Shown here: positions 59,701 through 64,000 of the stretch, in pieces | How the letters are laid out: every line of letters starts with the position of its first letter | How positions within the stretch are numbered: the first letter of the stretch is position 1 | Source: Argopecten irradians | Taxonomy: Eukaryota > Mollusca > Bivalvia > Pectinida > Pectinidae | DNA length: 64,000 nt | NCBI RefSeq assembly: GCF_041381155.1 | Contig: NC_091135.1 | Location: 3,923,620-3,987,619 of the forward strand | Reading direction: 5' to 3' | Made by a program: the position numbers and the translations under genes | The notes under the pieces: model-generated | Told to the model about the DNA's origin: nothing | Seen by the model: the letters and a program-made list of their open reading frames with translations, nothing else | Databases searched by the model: none

Positions 59701-62700
59701 GTATTTTTACTGTATTATTGTTGTATTTGGCTGTATTTTGTATTTTTACTGTATTATTGTTGTATTTGGCTGTATTTGGTATTTTCACTGTATTATTGTT
59801 GTATTTGGCTACCTTGCTATAACTCTCTGTGACACTGTCACACCTCTATAATGATTTGAGGTCTAACTTACGTAAGAGCTGCCGTACTACCAGGGGACCC
59901 TATCGGGCCATACGCCATCAACCTAATATTGTCCTTCAGTAAAACTCTCTCTAGCTTCCTCTGCTGAAAATAAGCGTGACACTCAACCTGCATAAAGCAA
60001 AATATAAAAATGTACATCATTTGTACCGCTACAAAACGTTTTTGTTCAGAAAAGGAAAATTATTGATAGTATACGGTGTAGTAGTAAGAGAAAAAAAGTA
60101 GTTTGTATACAGAAATTCGTCAAGCAGTAAATATTTTCTCTCTTAGACAAACAACATAAATACAGAAATGTATTTCACAACGATAGAGGTACACTTACTG
60201 ATGAATTTTAGTGTAAAACCTATTGATTAATAACTTTACACTAAGTTATTTTCGCGGCGTTTTCATATCTCAGAATGTTTTCATGTCTCAGGACGTTTTC
60301 ATGTCTCAGGACGTTTTCTTATCTCAGAGCGTTTTCATTTCTCAGAACATTTTCACATCTCAGAACGTTTACATGTCTCTGAACGTTTTTATGTCTCAGA
60401 ACGTTTTCATGGCAATTAAATTTCCCGATTAAGAGGTTTAAAACTCTATTGCGCTTGCAGCTGAAACTGGTTTTAGTTCATGTGTAAAATGAAAACACTC
60501 CCAAACCTGATTCAATACTGGCTTTACTCGTGCAACTTTCAAGATGCGTGCCACTTGTGCGGCATTGAAGTTCGATACCCCGATACTCTTTGCTTTCCCT
60601 TCATCGACAAGTTTCTCCATTTCCTATAGGATAAGAAAACTGAAAAGGTCAGGCGGGAAATTTTTGATACAATATTGTGACAAATCTTTTTTATATGTAA
60701 CGTCATTGTCATTAAAGGCCAACTAGCTCTCCGAAACGGTTTTAGATTGGAATTAAATCGAAATTGATAATTTTGTAGAGTCACAAAAGTTATTAGCTTA
60801 CCGTTAATACTACACCCGTCATCCCATTCTGAAGAATTAAATTTGAATAAATTAATTTTTAATTTTCATAACGCGGGTCGTATTACGTTTCCCGCCGTCG
60901 TCCTAATTACCGAGCGTTAGATGACTGAGGCAGACGGCAGAAGAGCTGAATGAATCTTCACCGTTAAATATAGTTTACGCATGAAATCTTGCATTTGTTT
61001 GGCAATGTAACCTCATTTTTGGCCATGGATATATATTTTCTTATGTTAAGTATGTTTTTAAGAAACTTAACTTTTTTGTTTCGGAAAGGTAATGGGTCTT
61101 TAATGCATTGACAAAATGTTTTTATCTCTTACCTTACTTGCAAATACACCATTAAACTGCTATAATGTTTCTCTTATACTTCATGATTGCACATAGTTGC
61201 TAAGGAAAAGACAATTACAAAGGTGGGGTGTAAGGCACGCGCACTGAATGATTACGTGACATCATCAATACATTGTGGATGACGTCATCAATCATGAAGC
61301 ATACGGAAAGTGCTCGATCGAAAACAGCTGTTAAAGCAGTTCACTTGACAGACCCATGTAACATTCTTGTTGTAGCGGGCAACGGTGGGAAGGGAATTAG
61401 TGTTCAGTTTTACTCGCTTGGCTGAGAGGATATGACAAAATACGTTTCCGCCAGCTTCCATCTACAAAAACAAGACTTCCGGTTTATCCAAATTCCGGAT
61501 TACATATACTATAACACTGAAGGGAGATAACTCGTACGACCTTATTACATAATCATCCGCCTAGCCATACTATAACCATAACATTGTATAGGACCAAATC
61601 AACTAAAGGCAGCTGTCTCGCTATACGTTTCAGCGAGACAGCTTTCCTTGACAATCAAAATACCGGTTGTACAAATGTTAAGATGACTTAAGCTTCCTCT
61701 CATATAAAAAGCATACAACCATGTTATGCATGTTTCAATTAAAAATTAGAACATCCCTTCATTGTATATGTATATATTACTATCGAATAGACTCCAGGAA
61801 GCGATTAAAAAGACATTCTCTAATTATCAAGATACACTATAGTCGCGAACGCTTACCTTCCAAACCCCTTCAAAATCCACCGCGCCATCGTTGTCCAGCT
61901 GACCATCAATGAAGGGGAAAATGTTGTTGGGGTCGTTTTGCTTCTATATTTATAAACCAAATAAAAACACACACGGGTTATCATGTTTTGTCCTTATCAT
62001 ACGTAATCTAACCTGAACGTTGATCAGGTGAGGACAAATATAAAAATTGGCCCCTGATGTCAATAACATTTTTCTAATCTTTTGCCAGCTATTACTGCTT
62101 AGTTTTGCTATCATTGTATGAAGTTTGAACAAATTCTGTCTCAAGTTATCCTCTAGAAACGAAAATTTGTGAACAAACTATTTTTAGTAACGGTGACCTT
62201 TTGACCCCAAATGCAATCCCAAGCAATTTCATTGATGTGTTCTTAACGTATCATCTGGAAACTAAAATTTGTAAAAAAAAATCTATTTTCAGTAACAGTG
62301 ACCTTTGTTGTTGAACTTTTGACCTCAAATCTAATCCCGAGCAATTCCATTGATGTGTTCTCAACTTATCCGAAAACTAAAATCTGTGAAACAAATTATT
62401 TTTAGTAACAGTGAACTTTTTGAACCCAAATTCAATACCGAGCTGAATTTTCTCATATTATACCGTTGTGTGAAGTTTGATAAAAATACATTGATGCTTT
62501 CTCAAGTTATTGTCCGAAAAACTAAAATTTGTGAAACAAATTTTTTTAGTAACAGTGACATTTTTAATTGAACTTTTTGAACCCAAATTTAATTGAACCA
62601 AGGAAAAATAGTTTAACAAACTTACAAGATTTAAACAGGTATATTTTACCTTTGTCGTTATAAACAGGTATATTTTACCTTTGTCGTTATAAACAGGTAA

Positions 62701-63884
62701 TTTTACCTTTGTCGTTATAAACAGGTAGATTTTTACCTTTGTCGTTATAAACAGGTAGATTTTACCTTTGTCGTTATAAAAACAGGTAGATTTTACCTTT
62801 GTCGTTATAAAACAGGTAGATTTTACCTTTGTCGTTATAAACAGGTAGATTTTACCTTTGTCGTTATAAACAGGTATATTTTACCTTTGTCGTTTATAAA
62901 CAGGTATATTTTACCTTTGTCGTTATAAACAGGTAATTTTACCTTTGTCGTTATAAACAGGTATATTTTACCTTTGTCGTTATAAACAGGTATATTTTAC
63001 CTTTGTCGTTATAAACAGGTATATTTTACCTTTGTCGTTATAAACAGGTATATTTTACCTTTGTCGTTATAAACAGGTATAGATTTTACCTTTGTCGTTA
63101 TTAGATTTTTACTTTGTGTTATAAACAGGTAGATTTACCTTTGTCGTTATAAACAGGTAGTTTTAGTCGTATAAACAGGTATATTTTACCTTTGTCGTTA
63201 TAAACAGGTAGATTTTACCTTTGTCGTTATAAACAGGTATATTTTACCTTTGTCGTTAAACAGGTAGATTTTACCTTTGTCGTTATATATTTACTTTGCG
63301 TTTTTACAGAATTTTCCTTGTCGTTATAAACAGGTAGATTTTACCTTTGTCGTTATAAACAGTTAGATTTTTTACCTTTGCGTTAAAACAGTAATTCCTT
63401 CGTTATAAACAGGTAGATTTTACCTTTGTCGTTATAAACAGGTATATTTTACCTTTGTCGTTATAAACAGGTATATTTTACCTTTGTCGTTATAAACAGG
63501 TAGATTTTACCTTTGTCGTTATAAACAGGTAGATTTTACCTTTGTCGTTATATAAACAGGTAGATTTTACCTTTGTCGTTATAAACAGGTATATTTTACC
63601 TTTGTCGTTATAAACAGGTATATTTTACCTTTGTCGTTATAAACAGGTAGATTTTTACCTTTGTCGTTATAAACAGGTAGATTTTACCTTTGTCGATATA
63701 AACAGGTATATTTTACCTTCGTCGTTATAAACAGGTCATCCCTGTTGACCTTGTTTGTACTAAGGTATTCCTGGAGGACTTCGCCTATCTCGGCCTCGTT
63801 CTGGTAGTTAAAGGCCGTATCAAACAGGCGGTACCCAGAATCCAACGCGGTCCTCACGGCAGCCTTCACTTCCTCTGGCTTACT
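53712..63884 (-). CDS. Aldo-keto reductase (AKR1-like), eight exons, first exon outside window
   Basis: Minus-strand exons: 63884-63717, 61943-61857, 60623-60507, 59987-59872, 57368-57281, 54510-54427, 54149-54067 and 53754-53712. All junctions are GT-AG and all phases agree, giving 261 residues and TAG. AKRs are cytosolic NAD(P)H-dependent carbonyl reductases with a TIM-barrel fold. Catalytic Asp (LFDTAF), Tyr (NYQNE) and Lys (LFITTK) are in the first exon seen, and the NADP-binding [13 protein letters not shown] is in exon 54510-54427. The segment with the catalytic His, which should lie between 63717 and 61943, is not found. About 320 residues is usual; the first exon and this segment account for the shortfall. 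Two introns are minisatellites seeded from exon ends. It may be a working gene with an assembly loss, or a pseudogene. Confidence 0.85.
54067..54149 (-). CDS. AKR penultimate exon
   Basis: The acceptor is AACTTTTCAG and the donor is CATAT|GTAAGT, phase 2. [17 protein letters not shown] is the conserved block after the cofactor site. Confidence 0.85.
54427..54510 (-). CDS. AKR exon with cofactor-binding motif
   Basis: The acceptor is TGTATTTCAG and the donor is GGAAAT|GTGAGT; 28 codons. [19 protein letters not shown] carries the Lys, Ser and Arg that bind the NADP phosphate in AKRs. Confidence 0.9.
54957..57280 (-). repeat. Minisatellite (40- and 52-bp units) made from an AKR exon end and its donor
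   Basis: On the minus strand the 52-bp unit is AACTAGCGACAAAGTATCAA plus GGATTCCAGCTCAG|GTAAA plus TGTAGTTTAGGGT. Its first part is the end of exon 57368-57281 ([11 protein letters not shown]). A 40-bp form lacks 12 bases inside the exon-derived part and dominates 55170-56080. There are about 50 units, most with CAG|GTAAA. The array fills the 2.8-kb intron. Confidence 0.95.
57281..57368 (-). CDS. AKR exon that seeds a minisatellite
   Basis: The acceptor is CTTATGTAG and the donor is GCTCAG|GTAAATG. It reads [18 protein letters not shown], then [11 protein letters not shown], matching the LLEDPVIKEIA...KSPAQ block of the family. Its last 34 bases and the donor are copied across the whole downstream intron. 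Confidence 0.85.
57524..57607. repeat. Doubled 38-bp word
   Basis: CTTGTAACAAGCGTTTTCAT occurs twice with its flank, in the AKR intron next to the exon at 57368. Confidence 0.7.
57712..59815. repeat. 39-bp minisatellite in an AKR intron
   Basis: The unit is TTGTTGTATTTGGCTGTATT plus TTGTATTTTTACTGTATTA, about 54 copies. ATTATTG and AAGGTTTTTG variants alternate roughly every third unit, a higher-order repeat. Because 39 is divisible by three, frames above 600 codons are open on both strands; they are artefacts of the repeat. Confidence 0.95.
59872..59987 (-). CDS. AKR exon VECHAYF
   Basis: The acceptor is CTTTATGCAG and the donor is CTTAC|GTAAGT, phase 2. [12 protein letters not shown] and [13 protein letters not shown] are the conserved NQVECHPY and AYGPLGS blocks. 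Confidence 0.9.
60259..60411. repeat. 18-bp minisatellite, about nine units
   Basis: CGTTTTCATGTCTCAGAA and variants, in the AKR intron between the exons at 60507 and 59987. Confidence 0.85.
60507..60623 (-). CDS. AKR exon with SIGVSNFN
   Basis: The acceptor is TTATCCTATAG and the donor is AATCAG|GTTTGG; 39 codons. [20 protein letters not shown] is an AKR signature, and the exon ends KPVLNQ. Confidence 0.9.
61611..61643. repeat. Perfect 12-bp hairpin
   Basis: AGCTGTCTCGCT and AGCGAGACAGCT are separated by 9 bases, in an AKR intron. Nothing shows a function. Confidence 0.75.
61857..61943 (-). CDS. AKR exon, loop before helix 4
   Basis: The acceptor is ATAAATATAG and the donor is TGGAAG|GTAAGC; 29 codons. 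It reads [20 protein letters not shown] and ends FEGVWK, matching the segment that follows the catalytic-His strand in AKRs. Confidence 0.8.
62162..62600. repeat. Four degenerate monomers of about 100-145 bp
   Basis: Each has AAAATTTGTGAACAAA, then TTTTTAGTAACAGTGAC and GAACCCAAAT. They lie in the place where the missing AKR exon would be expected. Confidence 0.7.
62633..63716 (-). repeat. 29-bp minisatellite made from an AKR exon end and its donor
   Basis: The minus-strand unit is CTGTTTATAACGACAAAG|GT plus AAAATCTAC, about 37 copies. The first unit is the end of exon 63884-63717 (LFITTK, with the catalytic Lys codon) and its donor. Units at 63100-63400 have many small gaps, which may be real decay or assembly error. 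Confidence 0.95.
63717..63884 (-). CDS. AKR exon with catalytic Asp, Tyr and Lys
   Basis: The acceptor is TATGTCTAAG and the donor is ACGAAG|GTAAAATA. It reads [20 protein letters not shown], then [10 protein letters not shown], and ends DDLFITTK. The catalytic Lys is the last codon. An upstream in-frame ATG (63905) exists, but AKR proteins normally continue upstream through LGLGTW, so I prefer a splice acceptor here. Confidence 0.85.
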
Positions 63885-64000
63885 CTTAGACATAAAGAAG
63901 TGCATTTTATCAATGGTTGTACGTAGAGCAAGTGGATTGTGATATGGACTTAAAATGTAAATCTAGGTCGAGTTAGAGTGTTTGCTATTGCCCAAACTAA
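63885..64000. other. Right edge of window
   Basis: Intron sequence of the AKR gene by inference. No first exon with LGLGTW-type coding is seen before the window ends. Confidence 0.4.

Noticed and set aside
57950..59822. Open frames of 612 and 613 codons on opposite strands
   Set aside because: They exist only because a 39-bp satellite unit has no stop; the peptides are 13-residue repeats, and the region is an intron between two AKR exons.
63884..63905. Translation start of the AKR at the ATG in MHFFMSK
   Set aside because: AKR proteins need the N-terminal strand before SKPEEV, and a splice acceptor lies exactly at that point.

Overview
The window is eukaryotic nuclear DNA from an invertebrate, most likely a marine bivalve mollusc. 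Three things point there: spliced genes with canonical GT-AG introns, a tRNA-derived SINE of the type common in bivalves, and a very dense load of MITEs, SINE/LINE tails and minisatellites. A scallop would fit, but the sequence alone does not prove it. No operon, CRISPR array or prokaryotic feature is present.

Three host gene loci can be rebuilt from exon, frame and splice-site agreement. (1) On the minus strand, 13591 to 8756, a six-exon gene encodes a 171-residue protein with a signal peptide and no family I recognise; it has a TATA box and a poly(A) signal. (2) On the plus strand, 25458 to 28026, a three-exon gene encodes a 531-residue major facilitator superfamily transporter, closest to the MFSD4 / sodium-dependent glucose transporter 1 type. 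A convergent, decayed paralogue lies on the minus strand: exons 1 and 2 at 48096-47560, and exon 3 at about 33690-32611, separated by 14 kb of inserted repeats. (3) On the minus strand, 63884 to 53712, eight exons of an aldo-keto reductase (AKR1-like) are spread through introns filled with minisatellites. Its first exon lies outside the window, and the exon that should carry the catalytic histidine is not visible.

Mobile DNA fills most of the rest. 18110-23695 is a Ty3/Gypsy-type LTR retrotransposon on the minus strand with short near-identical LTRs, a primer-binding site and a polypurine tract, but its coding region changes frame four times. 35779-39099 is an older Gypsy remnant. LINE remnants lie at 15980-16577 and 51034-51890. 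There is a SINE with a perfect 12-bp target duplication (8070-8290), a dispersed retroposon family whose 49803-50331 copy has a 10-bp target duplication, several TTAA-flanked MITEs, a 3-kb foldback element (43805-46771) and several shorter hairpin elements.

The most unusual pattern concerns the minisatellites. Three of them, in two unrelated genes, start exactly at an exon 3' end and contain both the exon tail and its 5' splice donor in every unit: MFS exon 1 (25698-26312) and AKR exons at 57281 and 63717. Each gene therefore carries dozens of tandem copies of its own splice donor. Two other arrays carry transcription-factor-like motifs in nearly every unit: a DR1 nuclear-receptor motif at 1-2045 and an AP-1 motif at 29238-30262.
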